Assembly (NCBI GenBank): GCA_015680685.1
Contig: MNCI01010007.1
Location: 124,517-188,516 of the forward strand
Origin: Gnetum montanum
Taxonomy: Eukaryota > Streptophyta > Gnetopsida > Gnetales > Gnetaceae
Direction: 5' to 3'
Length of the DNA stretch: 64,000 nt
The notes beneath the pieces were generated by a model. That model saw nothing but the letters and a program-made list of their open reading frames with translations, searched no databases and was not told the DNA's origin. Below, one piece after another: positions 23,118-34,732 of this stretch. The position numbers and the translations under genes are program-made. The stretch's first letter is position 1, and every line of letters begins with the position of its first letter.

Positions 23118-23909
23118 TGATGAGTGGCGAGGTACCCCTACACTCAACCATATGAATATGAACATTACACACGTGATCTGGTTGAACTCCGCAGACTAAG
23201 TGCCTACATGCCTTATGGAACACTTAAAGTTAATCATTTGTTGTCTTCCCAGACTTACTTGTATTTGTCATGGTTGTATGGTTAAGTAAGTCTAAGGTAT
23301 GTGATTTTTATATCTTTTGTGTTTTATCTCCTATGCTAATGAGGTAAAGGGTGAAGAGACTAATTAACTAACTAACTAAGCCTTAATTAACCTAGCATCA
23401 GCATCTATTCCCACTTACCATTGACACCCTAAACCAATGCAACCTTCTGGGACTACCAAATATTAGTCGTTACTGGGATTACCAAGCGTAACGCATGTAC
23501 TCGAAGTGGTCATACTGAATGCACTTAACTATGGGAGAAGGGTTGAGAGAGATTTAATTAGCTAATAAAGCATTTAAATGATGAACAATAAATAACAATA
23601 ATTAAAGTCCTATTTTAGCTTAGTCCATGCACTGCAAGCTTTATCCAAAAGTTCGTCTTTATTTCCATACACAAACTTGTGTTTAGGTACAATATTTGCT
23701 CGAACAAAGATCTGTTCACTTTGGAGCTCATAATGCAGGCACATGGAAATTATTCTATCTTTGGAGAGGTAAAACTACCAGAGTTTCACTAAGGTCTAGA
23801 TCTAGATGGAGAAACAAGGGAGAGCCACCACTTATTTATAGATTTGGTGGCACACTGCGATATCGCAGGGGATGCAATATCGCGACCCATGTGATATCAC
23901 GTCCCATCA
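23118..23909 (-). repeat. Element C 5' LTR
   Basis: The direct repeat of 17035-17879, TG to CA, 792 bases. TATA at 23833-23840 on the minus strand. It has fewer CpG dinucleotides than the 3' LTR. Confidence 0.93.
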
Positions 23910-23914
23910 CAAGC
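23910..23914. repeat. Right target-site duplication of element C (CAAGC)
   Basis: Matches 17030-17034 exactly. Confidence 0.95.
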
Positions 23915-24134
23915 TTAGATCTTTTCTATTTATATTTATTTTTAATAGATTCATTTTCTTTTCCACATTAAAAAAATTAAAAACCACATAAACACATGAA
24001 ACCTAGAAAAACCCATAGATATAGAAAACTTAGAAAAAACTATAAACATAAGAAAGCTACAAAAATATAAAAACATGAAACATAAAAATTCAAAAAGAAT
24101 AACAATTCATGAACCATAGCCAAATGTCCATACA

Positions 24135-24139
24135 ACATC
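24135..24139. repeat. Left target-site duplication of solo LTR D (ACATC)
   Basis: Repeated exactly at 24932-24936. Confidence 0.92.
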
Positions 24140-24931
24140 TGAAGGGACGCGATATCGCATGGGCCATGATATCACATCCCCCACGTTATGCCGCAATGTC
24201 TATAAATAAGAGGCAGCTCTCCCTTATTTTAGAATAGAGTTAGATAGTAGCGAAACTCTAGCAGTTTGATCCCTCCAGAGATAGATTATTTTTCCCGTGT
24301 CTACCCGCAGTGTGGTCAATGTAATTGTACAGCATCCTTTATTTGAGTGTGACGTACTTGGACACGCACATGACCAACAATAAATATTGAGATTACTTCA
24401 TCATTGTAGCATTAACTTTGTTTATTTATTTATTCACTTGTTATTTACTACTTTCTTAATTAGTCTCTCTCACCCTTATCTCCTAGTAATGCGGAATGAG
24501 TACGACTTGATTACGAGCATTTAAGTGTGACTACTTGGTAACCTAGTAGTGTACCTAGGATCTGCGCTTGGTAATCCCAGTGGTAGTCATGCACGAAGTC
24601 CAAGATGTGTACGGATAATCAAGGAACAGATGCTCATCACACTTAGGCTAGATCAGATTCTCTTACCCTCTCTCTCCTAGATTAGTTAATTCAATATTAC
24701 TTTCCATTGCCTTCAGGAGTAGCATTAGATTAGGAACACATCACACACCTCACTCTGGGCTAAACCATACGTGACAAATATAATACTAGTCCAGGTGGGA
24801 AGACAGGGAACTGCAACCTAAGGATAACTGTCTAGGTGCCATAACTAGTCCGTCTATGGAGTTCAACCAGATCATGCATGAGAACGCTCGTATTCGTATG
24901 GTTGAGTGTAGGGGTACCTCGCCACTCATCA
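24140..24931 (+). mobile_element. Solo LTR D of the element C family
   Basis: The plus strand carries the reverse complement of the C LTR: it starts TGAAGGGACGCGATATCG (TGATGGGACG in C), has TATAAATAAG at 24201, the GATATC cluster, and ends CGCCACTCATCA. Length is 792 bases, the same as the C 5' LTR, with a perfect 5-bp duplication and no internal sequence. Such solo LTRs arise by recombination between the two LTRs of one element. It lies 230 bases from C in the opposite orientation. Confidence 0.93.
24201..24208 (+). promoter_or_regulatory. TATA box of solo LTR D
   Basis: CTATAAATAAG, the same position as in both C LTRs. The surrounding 'gaggcagctctccctta' block is also shared. Confidence 0.7.
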
Positions 24932-24936
24932 ACATC

Positions 24937-25748
24937 CATCAAAGGACATCCCTTCAACAATGATACAAAACATCCACAAAAGAAAATATAAAAGTCTTTA
25001 AAAAAAGGCCTCATCTCAATGTTCCAACCTAACATTTAGATCTATTTATCTTTATCACTAAGAGCCTTATCATGGGAAGAAAAAATGTTTTCCACAACTT
25101 TCACATCTCCTGCATCCTTCTCCCCACTACCAAAACCTCCTAGAGCCTCTATACCTAAAAAAGTAAAATATCAATATAAAAATTCACAAAAATAATAACA
25201 TGAATAAAACTTAAAATTATAAAAATACTAAGATAAAAAAAATTTAAAAAAAAACAAACATTAAGCTAAATAAACCAAAAATGAAAAAATATTTTTCCTT
25301 GCCTATAGCTATGCCACTAGAACCAACTTCACATCCATCATCTCCTATTATCACTCCCATCTCAAAGGCCTCATATCTAAATACATTAACTAATTGCTAA
25401 GTGATGTCCTCTATCAATAGAAATATGAAGCTCAAATCTTCTATCTACACATCTAGTACATCTGGTAAGGAAGGATCATCCATGCTAGGTTCCTGTTCAT
25501 CCTACTAATTTCCTCTCTCTCCTTTCTCTTTACATTTACACACCCTTAAAATGCTTCCAAAGCATCACTCATGTCCATCTTCTTAATTAGCATATGTCTT
25601 ACTTTCCTTTCCATCCTATCCATCTTAAGTTTTTTTGTAAGAAACAAATTTCACTTCTTGTAAAACAACTTATTCCTTCTATGTTTTTTTTTTCTAATGC
25701 TCCAAGAAGAACAACTATCCCTTTACTTATGATTTAAAGTCTCCCTAG
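24937..25748. other. AT-rich sequence, nothing recognised
   Basis: No coding or repeat feature could be supported. It lies downstream of the last exon of the gene relic and may hold its 3' end. Confidence 0.5.
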
Positions 25749-28504
25749 TTAACAACATGTGCTATTTAACAATATCAACAACCACCATGGAATCAAATAA
25801 TTCCTAAAATGCCAAAAATACTGAGATCTAGGGTTGTGACATACAATTATATTATCATGGAGACCAATATCTAGATTCTCTAACTCTTCCTCCAATTTCT
25901 TAATCTTAGAGGCCACTTCCAATATTTCTTCCTTGGTTACCAATAATTCAATTGTTAGATCCATCACTGCATTTGAATTTATTACTACAAGAAATGCCAT
26001 GTATGCTTTATATTGGGCTATGGCATTCATTCTATCTTTCACCTCTAGTTCATCAGGAGAGAGGCTACAAAGTAGGATATATAATAAAGATACCTTTTCT
26101 CAAGCCACTATAATCTAGACATTTGTTAAAATGCCTAATTATTATCTCTCTAACTAACAAGAAAACTAACTAATTCTAATTACTAATACAAACATAAGAA
26201 AAAATAAAAATAAAAATATATAAATAAACTTACCAATGCTAAAGCTAGACTTTAGCTTCTCCATGAACCCATCAATCATCGCATGGACTAATTGCTCCTT
26301 ATCAATGTGCTCATAAAACAAACTCAAAAGATCTGTGCATACAAATATAAAAAGAAATAACAAATCCAAAAACCATAAATAAGCCTAATCATGTAAAACA
26401 AAAAATAAAAATAAAAATTAAACTGCTAACTTACTATAAGATATTAGTTTCTTTCCTCCGAACTTCTTCTCTAGCCATTTCCTCCCAACCTCATCTAATG
26501 CATCCTCCTCCCAAGATGACAACCCATTGATCCCAAAAAGAGATGGCATCTTATCCATATTAATATCATCTAACCTATGATCTATGAAATATTCAATTGG
26601 TCATTACCACAACACATATCATACTTTTAAATAATAAAATAATAAAACATTTCAAGTCTTACATTCATCTCCTAAACCAATATCTAATGTTTCTCTAAAT
26701 AACACATTCACCAAGGCATCACTCTCTGCTTTCTCTACTACTTTTTTTGCTTTCTTCTTCTTTACCTCAGCTTCCTCCTAAGCTCATTGTTCTTCTTTTT
26801 CTTTTACTTTTCTTTTTATTTTCTCTTGTTCTCTTCTCTCTTCATCTTCTTGGGTCTTTTCTTCTTCTTCTTTCTTTCTTCTCCTCTCCTCTACTACTCT
26901 GGATAATGCTTCTCTTTCTACCATCTTCTTTGCTTTCATTGCAGCTATTAATTATCAAAGAATAAACAAAATTAGCTAACATAGAAACATAAATATCAAA
27001 AATAACATTATTAAAACATCAACCAATGATAAATAATACTAAAATGTAAACCTTTTCTAACTTACCTAATTTATCTATAGCCTTGCCTACTTCTACATCC
27101 ATCTCCTCTTCCTCTAAATCATAGGCATCCATAACCTTAACCACATTAGCTCTCATCTTCCTTACCACATGTCCCTCCTCTTTTGTATCTAAGGAACACT
27201 CTCTAATCACCTATTTTACCAATATAGGATTCTCATGAGCTAAATGCTCCATAGGCAATACCATGTTGTAAGGATGGAAGATTTGACTACATCTTTCTGC
27301 ATTAATGATGCTACCTCCATAAGACCACCTAGTGTTGTAGGAAGGGCCATCATAATATTAGTCACACGCTGGCACATGGGATGAGGAAAATCCTCTTCAT
27401 TTAGCACATTCCCCTTCTTACAATCACTACAAGTCAAACAACTTTGAAAAGCAACATAGCATCTCATAATAGAAGCTAAAATTTATGAAGTTGCTAGAGC
27501 TTTACTATCCATAAGATTTATGTTGGACAACTTGCTAGATATCTTTTCATCTAGGTAACCTACCCAATTGTAGTGAGTTTCATAGATCATTATCTTGTAG
27601 ATGACTAAAAGACACAAGGAAGAAGCATCCCTTCTTTGCCTAATCTTACCACAGAAGATCCTCTTAATGAATAGGTGATACATTTTTCCTAAGTCATTAT
27701 TCCCATACTTAGGAATGTTATGAGAATTATCACCATACTTAGCCTAATCACTAATTACCTCATGATCAATAGTAGACATCTTCTCATTCCCCTTCATCAA
27801 GATAACCACATTAAGAAAGTTGAGCCAATGCCTCAAAAAGTCCCAGTTCCAAGGCAACCTAACCTCTTTACCTTATTCCAAAACACAAACAATTATTATT
27901 ATCATGAATAACACTTTACCATGGCAATCACATCTGTATGAGAAATATTAGGAGATCGTAATATGAAGGAACAAATGATCCTTACATGCTCTAGGATTGA
28001 AAGATATTTTTTCCTATTCTCACTTACTAGCCACATGTGACCAATAGGAGTATTGTGAACATTATCTTGTAAGCTTCTTTTCTTCACATTTCTAAGCTAA
28101 ATCTACACCATCTATAAGATCTTGATCTTATTTACAAAAGGAAAACATAGGGAATAAAACACATAACACACACCTCTAAACATAAATCCAAAACTAGTGG
28201 ACAAAATAAAAATAAATGCTAAAAATGGAACTTATAAAATTAGTCATAACATACTTTTGGGCAACAATTGAATGTGTGATCTACTAGGTCACTCCTCCCT
28301 CAAATCAAAATCTAACCTCTTATGAAAAGCATGTACCAAACTAGCTGTAGGAAAGCCTCATACCACTTACTCTTCCTAGCCTCATCTATCTTATTAGGAA
28401 AATGTACAAATACTATGAGGCACCAATTCTCCTCAAGGACCATGTCGCATAGCATGTACTTTAGCATCTCCAAGTAAAAATCCTTTTGATCAAGGTCCTC
28501 AAAC
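25749..28504 (-). pseudogene. Decayed multi-exon gene of unknown family
   Basis: Unlike everything around it, this stretch reads as spliced exons on the minus strand. Candidate exons with AG before and GT after: 28504-28381, 28091-28028, about 27871-27066, 26944-26663, 26581-26435, 26332-26234 and a last exon 26064-25749. Donors at 28380, 28027, 27065, 26434 and 26233 all read GTAAGT; the 26662 donor is GTAAGA. Introns between the exons ending at 26663, 26435 and 26234 are all phase 1, and the frame continues across the first two. The long exon has PWNWDFLRHWLNFLNVV, then KMYHLFIKRIFCGKIRQRRD and HYNWVGYLDEKISSKL. The next exon is Lys/Glu-rich (EERRRKKEEEEKTQEDEERR), a probable coiled coil. 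The last has another coil (EEILEVASKIKKLEEELENL). In-frame stops occur in at least two exons, and there is a frameshift near 27260. I do not recognise the family; a plant-specific or transposon-linked protein is possible. Confidence 0.6.
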
Positions 28505-29250
28505 CTATAAGCACATAAAATAATAAATCACATCAAACAATAGTGTAAATCCTAAATAGAAACCTAAAGCTTAGAAGACTTAGTGTCTACCTAAGAATTC
28601 ATGTCAACATACCTAGAAATTATGATGTAAGTACCAACAAGACTAAACAAACTCTAAATAAGGTAAGGATTCAATATTAGTGTAGTATACACATTAAATC
28701 ACTTATAGGGATGATTCCTTCATAAATGATCCAACTCCTTTCATAGGATGTCTCTGATTATGTTGCTTTCATCAACTCTAGTATACACATTCATAGGTTC
28801 TTTTACCACACAATCCAACAACCTCACACAAATCCTATGATAGATCCTCTTGATATTTGTGAGATTATTGGTAAGGAAACTAGGGATTGCATAAGCACAT
28901 GAAAGTATTCTATGTAGAACTCTAGAAAACACCTAGCACTGGGATGAGACCACCACATCTATGTGGGATAGAGTAAATGTTTATCCACTGTAGGTAGATC
29001 TTTCACTCTCTTAGATCTCTCTATAATCACAAGGATTGCATAGAAAATTAAAAAATACTTGCGATCAATAATTAGAAGGCTAGGAATCACAATAATTCTA
29101 TATAGCAAAATAAAAAATCAAAACTTAGAATCCATGATATTATACAACAAGTATAAATACATGAAACATAGAAAAAATGATCATTAAATAATAAAATCTA
29201 AAATAGACAAGATGAAATGAATACTTAGACATATGATTTTGACTTTACAA
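28505..29250. other. Upstream of the gene relic; nothing certain
   Basis: A 63-codon minus-strand frame (28741-28932) could be a further upstream exon (VLHRILSCAYAIPSFL, IYHRICVRLLDCVV), but I could not join it to the others by splice sites. Confidence 0.35.
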
Positions 29251-30330
29251 CCTTGCTCCAAGTGAATCTACCAAACATCACCTAACTAGTGCTAATTTCA
29301 ACACTTAGTCATTTCTATCATTTTCCTTTCAATCTATACTTAATCATTTTTTCACTCTTGATTTCTATTGATAGTTAAGCATCTTTTTCCTTATTCTTAC
29401 ACCCCTATATGGAGGTTTTCTACCTTTGACTTAGACATTTCCTCTCTCCATAGTTGGCTGAATTTTAGGTTTTATGTTCCTTCATTCAAAAATTAGTGAA
29501 AATTTAGTTTTTTAGCCAAATTTTTGCCTACTAAGGCTTCTATAATTAGTCAAATTTTCAAAATCACTTTTCTTCTCTAATACTTAGATAAATTTCAATT
29601 TTTCCCTATATGACACTTCACTAAAATTTTACTTTTCTCTCCTTCCTTTCATATTTGGCCAATAAATTCAATTTTCCATAATATTTCACTAAATTGTCTC
29701 TTTTCCCTTCCCTCATTGTCTTTCTTCTACACTTTTAACCAAAATCACAATTTTGCCTCATGGCACTCAAACACTTAATCAAATTCTTACCTCCATGATT
29801 TTCTAACACTTAGGTAAAGTTCTTATTTTCCTATTTCTAGACTTAGCCAAATTTTAGCTTCTTATTTACCTCTTTTCAAAATTAACTAAATTTTTTTCTC
29901 TTTCTCTTACCTCTTTCTACTAAGTCAATTCTTGGCATTTCCTATCTCCCACTTCACACTTAGCCAAATTTCAGCTTTTCCTACCTAATTTTCACTCCTT
30001 AGTCAAATTTTGTTTCAGCTCCCCTTTTCTTAATACTTAACTAGTTTTTAGTTCTTCCTCCCTTGATACTTGGTCAAATTTTAGCCTTCTTTCAAGATTT
30101 CTAATACCTGATGAATTTTTCACTTTTTCTTTATCCTTTCTCAAGACATAGATAAATTTTCATTCTCTTCCTATCCATCACTTTGTTAAAAGTTAGGGTT
30201 TTTAATTTTTCAGCTACAATTCATCTATTCTAGCACTTTGAAAATTTTTTTATTTTCTCCATGCATTTTCACATAATTAGTAATTTTTTATATTTCTTGC
30301 CTAGCCTTTCACCTAACATTTTACCCATGA
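29250..30330. repeat. Degenerate array of 'cacttagtcaaattttagctttt' units
   Basis: The phrase 'a-cttag-caaatttt-agc-tttcct-cc' returns more than a dozen times with drift (for example near 29345, 29505, 29580, 29690, 29780, 29840, 29960, 30000, 30070), at roughly 40-80 base spacing. The plus strand is pyrimidine-rich. No coding potential. Confidence 0.65.
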
Positions 30331-32229
30331 GGGATGCCAGATCCCATCTTGCCTACATGTGAGTGACACTAATGCACCTATTAATGCCACCTCCGCAAGC
30401 CAAAGCATGGTTTTTCTTTCCTTATTAACCTTTTAACTTAAAATTTTTTTACAAAAAAATTTATTAAAAATATTAAAATTAAAAACATTTTTGTATGTTG
30501 CCAACATAAGCTAAACACTGGTAGCATGCTAACACCAACACTATATGCATAGCACTTACCCCTTAAAAAATAAAATATTTTTGATAAAAATATATAGTAA
30601 TAAATAAATTTATGTAGCATTGTTTGGAGTTGGTCCCATGTGCCAAAGCTCCATGTAAACAATGCACATCTATGTTAAGCCCCCCACACCATATAAAAAA
30701 AATTTAAAAATGAATAGAAAAAGCCATCATTGTTTTGTGCATGAGCATGAACGTGCACCGTGGACACCACCATGCACTACTGTGCTTCTCATGTGAGTTA
30801 TCTCTCACCTTTCATAGTCCTATCTTTATCTCCCTTCTTTCTACTCTCTCACACACAATCATCCTTACCCTTCAACACATTTCCTTTTTCTACTAAAAAT
30901 ATAAAAAAATTTCCAAATCCCAACCCCCCAAACATCATTGTTTTACTTACAGGGGTACCATGAATGATCTTCCTCTATCATGGCCAACACTCACAGGCCC
31001 CTATCTACCCTCCTTAGGGATATATCTGTCCTCTACAAGCACATATCTATACTTCCCTCACCTCTTCCTATCCATCAAACCCTTTTTTCAAAATTTTCTC
31101 TTCTCCTTACTCCTCTACCCAATCCTAGCCCATGTTGTGCTCCTTGTCAACACCACCTTCAGTGTTGCTACTAACATAGGCTAATGCTAGCATTGCCACT
31201 AACATATATTAGCATCAGTGATGATGCCTTAGCCACTAGTAGATGCAACCCCACCGATGTGTAAGTGTTTTACCCTTGCCTATGTCTAAGGTATAGAACC
31301 CCCTACCTAATGAAAAAAATGATAAAAACTAAAGATGAAAAAAAAAATAAAGCCACTCACCTGAGTCTTTCAGGAGCCATGCTCTATCCCTTCATGGCAT
31401 CCCTTGCCTCCTTGTCATATGCCCCTCAATGGGATCCACCTAGCTCCTTGTCATATCTACTTTACCTTCTCTCTCCACATGGTGCTATCTTCCAATAAGT
31501 CAAAGTAGCAACAATAAGCTCCAAGCTTTCACCAAGAATCAAAAAGAAAAAATGGCCAAAATGACCAACTTTCCTCTTCATCTTTTCTCTTATCATTATT
31601 TCTTTTTCTTAGTTTTACATTTTACTTTTTTCCCTAATGCAAACCTAAGGTCCCCATCCCATGCTAACATGGTATCATGCATCCCCAAGGGATACTAATA
31701 TGAGATCCATGTTATCACATTAGCATCATACATAACCCCTAAGCTATGATCCTAAAACACTCCAACAAGATGCCCAGATGCCTTGAATCTTACTCAGATT
31801 TGTTCACATGATCTCAAATCTTCCTAAATCAAAAATTATACATAAATTCAATATTTAAATCAAAAACTAATAAAAAAATTCTCCTTGACTTGTAAATTTC
31901 CTAACTCATTGATTTGTTATCTCTTCCCTATGTAACTATTCTTTCTCCTCATGCTTGTAGGCCATGAACCCTACCATCCTTCACTGACTACATGAACCAC
32001 TCATCTTGTATGGAGTCCATGGTCAAGTCACTAGTCCCCTCAATGAGGAATTAATCTATCTATCTCCCTTAGATCCCTTAAATTCCATCATCTAAATGTT
32101 AAACATCATTTAGGAACATTTAATTCCTCAAGCTAACCTTCCCTTTTAAACTATGAGCCAATCCTAAATAATGATCCCCTAGCAAAACTTACCATCAACA
32201 ACAACCAAAATGAGGAAAAGATCCTTTAA
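30331..32229. other. AT-rich sequence without supported features
   Basis: Plus-strand frames at 30760-30963, 30960-31184 and 31265-31498 are Pro/Ser/Leu-rich low-complexity translations with no family resemblance. Short phrases such as 'tgctaacat' and 'atgttatcacattagcatca' recur at 31120-31760. Confidence 0.45.
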
Positions 32230-32780
32230 CTTGAAGTAAACGTGTCTCTCAACATTAAGGATTCTATCCTAGTAACATTTTGAAAAAATTCTATTGCCTT
32301 CACTTGGGGCTATGATGAAATATATGATTTGGACCTCACTTTAGTTTAACACAATGTCATTATTAAGGAGGATTCCAAGCTTTTCAAATAGAATACTTGA
32401 AAGATCAAAGCTAACTTAGCCTTAGCTATCAAAGATAAGATCAACAATCTCTACAATGTAGGCTTCATATGTTACATAGAATAGTTAGACTGGGTATCCA
32501 ACATGGTAGTTATTACTAAGAACAATGAAATCATTATGATATTCATAGATTTAGATGATCTTAACAAAGTGATATTGAAGAATGACTTCCTATTGTCTAA
32601 TATTAATCAAATTATACAATGGTGGGTCATGCTTTACTTAGTTTCATGAATGGATTTTCAAGTTACAATGAAATTCACATTAACCATGAGAATCAACATT
32701 TCATAAATTTTAGAACCTTCCATAATAACCACTAAACCTCCTTCCAAGGAGTCAAGTGAGAAAGAGATCATTTCCAACAC
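32230..32780 (+). pseudogene. Element A reverse transcriptase, N-terminal part
   Basis: Reverse transcriptase fingers-palm segment. Passing stops and frameshifts, the plus strand gives FTWGYDEIYDLDLTLV (usual FAWSYEDMPGLDP.LVQH), then LDWVSNMVVITKNNEI (usual PEWVSNIVPV.KKNG), then IFIDLDDLNKVILKNDFLL and NINQII (usual VCIDFRDLNKACPKDDFPLP.IDQ). The frame breaks before the block that should read FMDGFSGYNQI. The segment with the catalytic YVDD and the thumb is missing, and RNase H follows directly at about 32800, so an internal deletion is likely. Confidence 0.7.
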
Positions 32781-32789
32781 AACTACAAT

Positions 32790-33240
32790 TTTGACACATG
32801 AAGACTTCAATTCATACTTATGCTTTGATTATATTCATATAGCTCAAGATTCTAGTGTAGCTTGTGTTCTTCATCACCAAGGTATGAATCTCATTTATTA
32901 AAATTATAAGTTCAATCTTTCATGCACTAATAATATAGCAAAATATGAGGGTCTCAATCAAGGTTTTCTCTTAATACTCCATTTAGAAATTAAGAGACTT
33001 TCCGTTCATGGTAATTCTCAATTTGTGATACACTAGGTAAATAACAAATATAGGTGTAAGGCTAAATACCTTGAGCCCTATCTAGACTTAGCTAAACATT
33101 TAGTTTCTCAATTTGATAAATATTTACTTACACATATCTATTTCTTGGAAAACATGCTTGCTAATGTTCTAACTATGTTTTCTCTTCTTGCAAACTCCAT
33201 TTTCCTTAAGGATCATTTAACTCACTTAACATAAGACACA
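32790..33240 (+). pseudogene. Element A second (archaeal-type) RNase H, decayed
   Basis: The translation gives YLCFDYIHIAQDSSVACVL, NNIAKYEGLNQGFLLILHLE, RLSVHGNSQFVIH and YRCKAKYLEPYLDLAKHLV. This is the Tat-lineage RNase H that sits between RT and integrase ('W.LYFDGA...GAG..L', 'N..AEYEALI.GL..A', 'L.V.GDSQLV'). The third catalytic carboxylate (GDSQ) has become GNSQ and the last (AD) is ANV. It compares well with 59125-59745 of element E. Confidence 0.7.
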
Positions 33241-33299
33241 TCAATAACTCTCATAGATAAAAAATGTGTAGGGTTAGTTAATGTAGAATAAGATGAACA

Positions 33300-34500
33300 A
33301 TACCAAGACATTATACAATACTTACAAATTGGAGAAACTATTGAACATTTATCATCATTACAAAATGATGCTATATGTAAATGATCTAAGCATTTTAATA
33401 TTCTTGAGCCACTATTTTATGTCACACTTCTACATCAAGTGTTCTTCTATGTTTTCTAAGTCATGACAAAGCTCAAACAGTTCTAGAAAAAAGTTCACTC
33501 AAGTGTATGTGATGGTCACTTAGGCTCACAATCTCTTATATCATGTATTATTTCACTCAATTATTAGTATCCTACAATGTCTAAGGACATATACATAATA
33601 GTTCATGTTTTCAATGCATGTCAACATCATACTCTACTTATTTATGTTTCATCACAAGGGCTTAGAACTTCTAAAATCATGTCTCTCTCCTAGAAATTGG
33701 GGATAAATCTCATATGTTTCATTAATTCTTCCTCTTCTACTACTCACCAAATTATCCTAATGACTGTAGAGTATTTTACCAAGTGGATTAAATCTATTCC
33801 CTTGAAATTTATAGCCTCTAAGTACATCTATCATTTCATTTTGAATCACATAATCATCTACTTTAGTATTTCCCTCTACATTATCAATAATAATAAACCT
33901 CAATTCAAGAGCAAAGAACTTATCAAATTTTATAAGAAATACCAAATCACCCAATCACTCTCATCATCACATTATCCTCAATCCAATGGTCAAGCTAAGT
34001 TCACTAATAAATTCCTCATCTATTTGCTTAAAACCATGGTTGACAAATGCCAATGCAATTGGAATACCTAGTTATTCCATACCCTTTAGGTCTATTGAAC
34101 CATCTTCAAAACTACACCTTACTAAACCTCTTTTAGACTTACCTACAAGTTGGAAGCTATGTTATGATTGGAGCTATATCTGTCTTTACTTCAAGCAAGC
34201 TTGAACAATTGGATGATAAATAAGGAGAGTTACAATATGTGTCATGTTGAACTTAATATCCTAGAAGATAACTACAAGCAAATAGCTATCAATATTCAAA
34301 ACCATCAAGAGGCTATGCACCGTCACTATGACAAGCATGTCAAACTAAGAAAAATCAAGATAGGTGATCTTATTCTAAGGCATTTTCCTAATGCCAAAAC
34401 TTACAAGTTTTCCCTAAACTAGGAAGGTCCTTTCATCATTCTCAAAAATCTTAACAATGAAGCATACTATTTGGTAAATTCAAACCAAAATCAATAACTA
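33300..34500 (+). pseudogene. Element A integrase, decayed
   Basis: Integrase inserts the cDNA into the genome. The N-terminal HHCC zinc domain is visible as VHSSVCDGHLGSQSL...YPTMSKD..IIVHVFNACQHHTLL (about 33480-33650). The core begins LGINLICFINSS (usual WGIDLIGPI; first Asp now Asn). It continues with MTVEYFTKWIKSIPLK and IINNNKPQFKSKE (usual SDNGTQF; second Asp now Asn), then HYPQSNGQAKFTNK, where the third catalytic position (usual QAE) is Lys. A C-terminal part is at 34168-34422 (HYDKHVKLRKIKIGDLILR). All three catalytic residues are lost. Confidence 0.8.
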
Positions 34501-34638
34501 GATCCTATGAAACAAACATACCTTAAATAGTACTACATTTAAAAAAAGAGAGAAAAAAAGAAAAAAATTATCATCAAGTTTTCTCTAACCCTCATCTCCT
34601 ACTTTATCTATATCTTATTACATTGTTTTCAATCTCGT

Positions 34639-34642
<4 letters not shown>

Positions 34643-34699
<57 letters not shown>

Positions 34700-34732
34700 T
34701 CTTTNTCTCTCTCTCTCTCTCTCTCTCTCTCT
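34643..34732. repeat. CT microsatellite with one N
   Basis: A run of about 40 CT units with a short interruption at 34697-34704 and an N at 34705. Confidence 0.97.

Larger units (their letters stand above)
17035..23909 (-). mobile_element. Element C: non-autonomous gag-protease LTR element (Athila-like)
   Basis: A complete element with LTRs of 845 and 792 bases, perfect 5-bp target duplication, a classical tRNA-Asp primer site and a polypurine tract, all in minus orientation. The interior holds gag and protease, then a 3' untranslated region, and lacks RT, RNase H and integrase. Element F at 47-55 kb is a relative that keeps these domains. Flanks of the missing block match F near 49.87 and 52.69 kb, so C arose by one internal deletion of about 2.8 kb. 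A 280-base run of N lies in the 3' untranslated part. The element could have moved only with polymerase and integrase from a partner. Confidence 0.93.

Noticed and set aside
26747-26965. Plus-strand frame at 26747-26965 as a Leu-rich protein
   Set aside because: It is the shadow of the Lys/Glu-rich exon on the minus strand.
34540-34572. Purine run as the polypurine tract of element A
   Set aside because: It lies about 2 kb before the recognisable 3' LTR copy, and no LTR start follows it; it is probably an A-rich low-complexity stretch.
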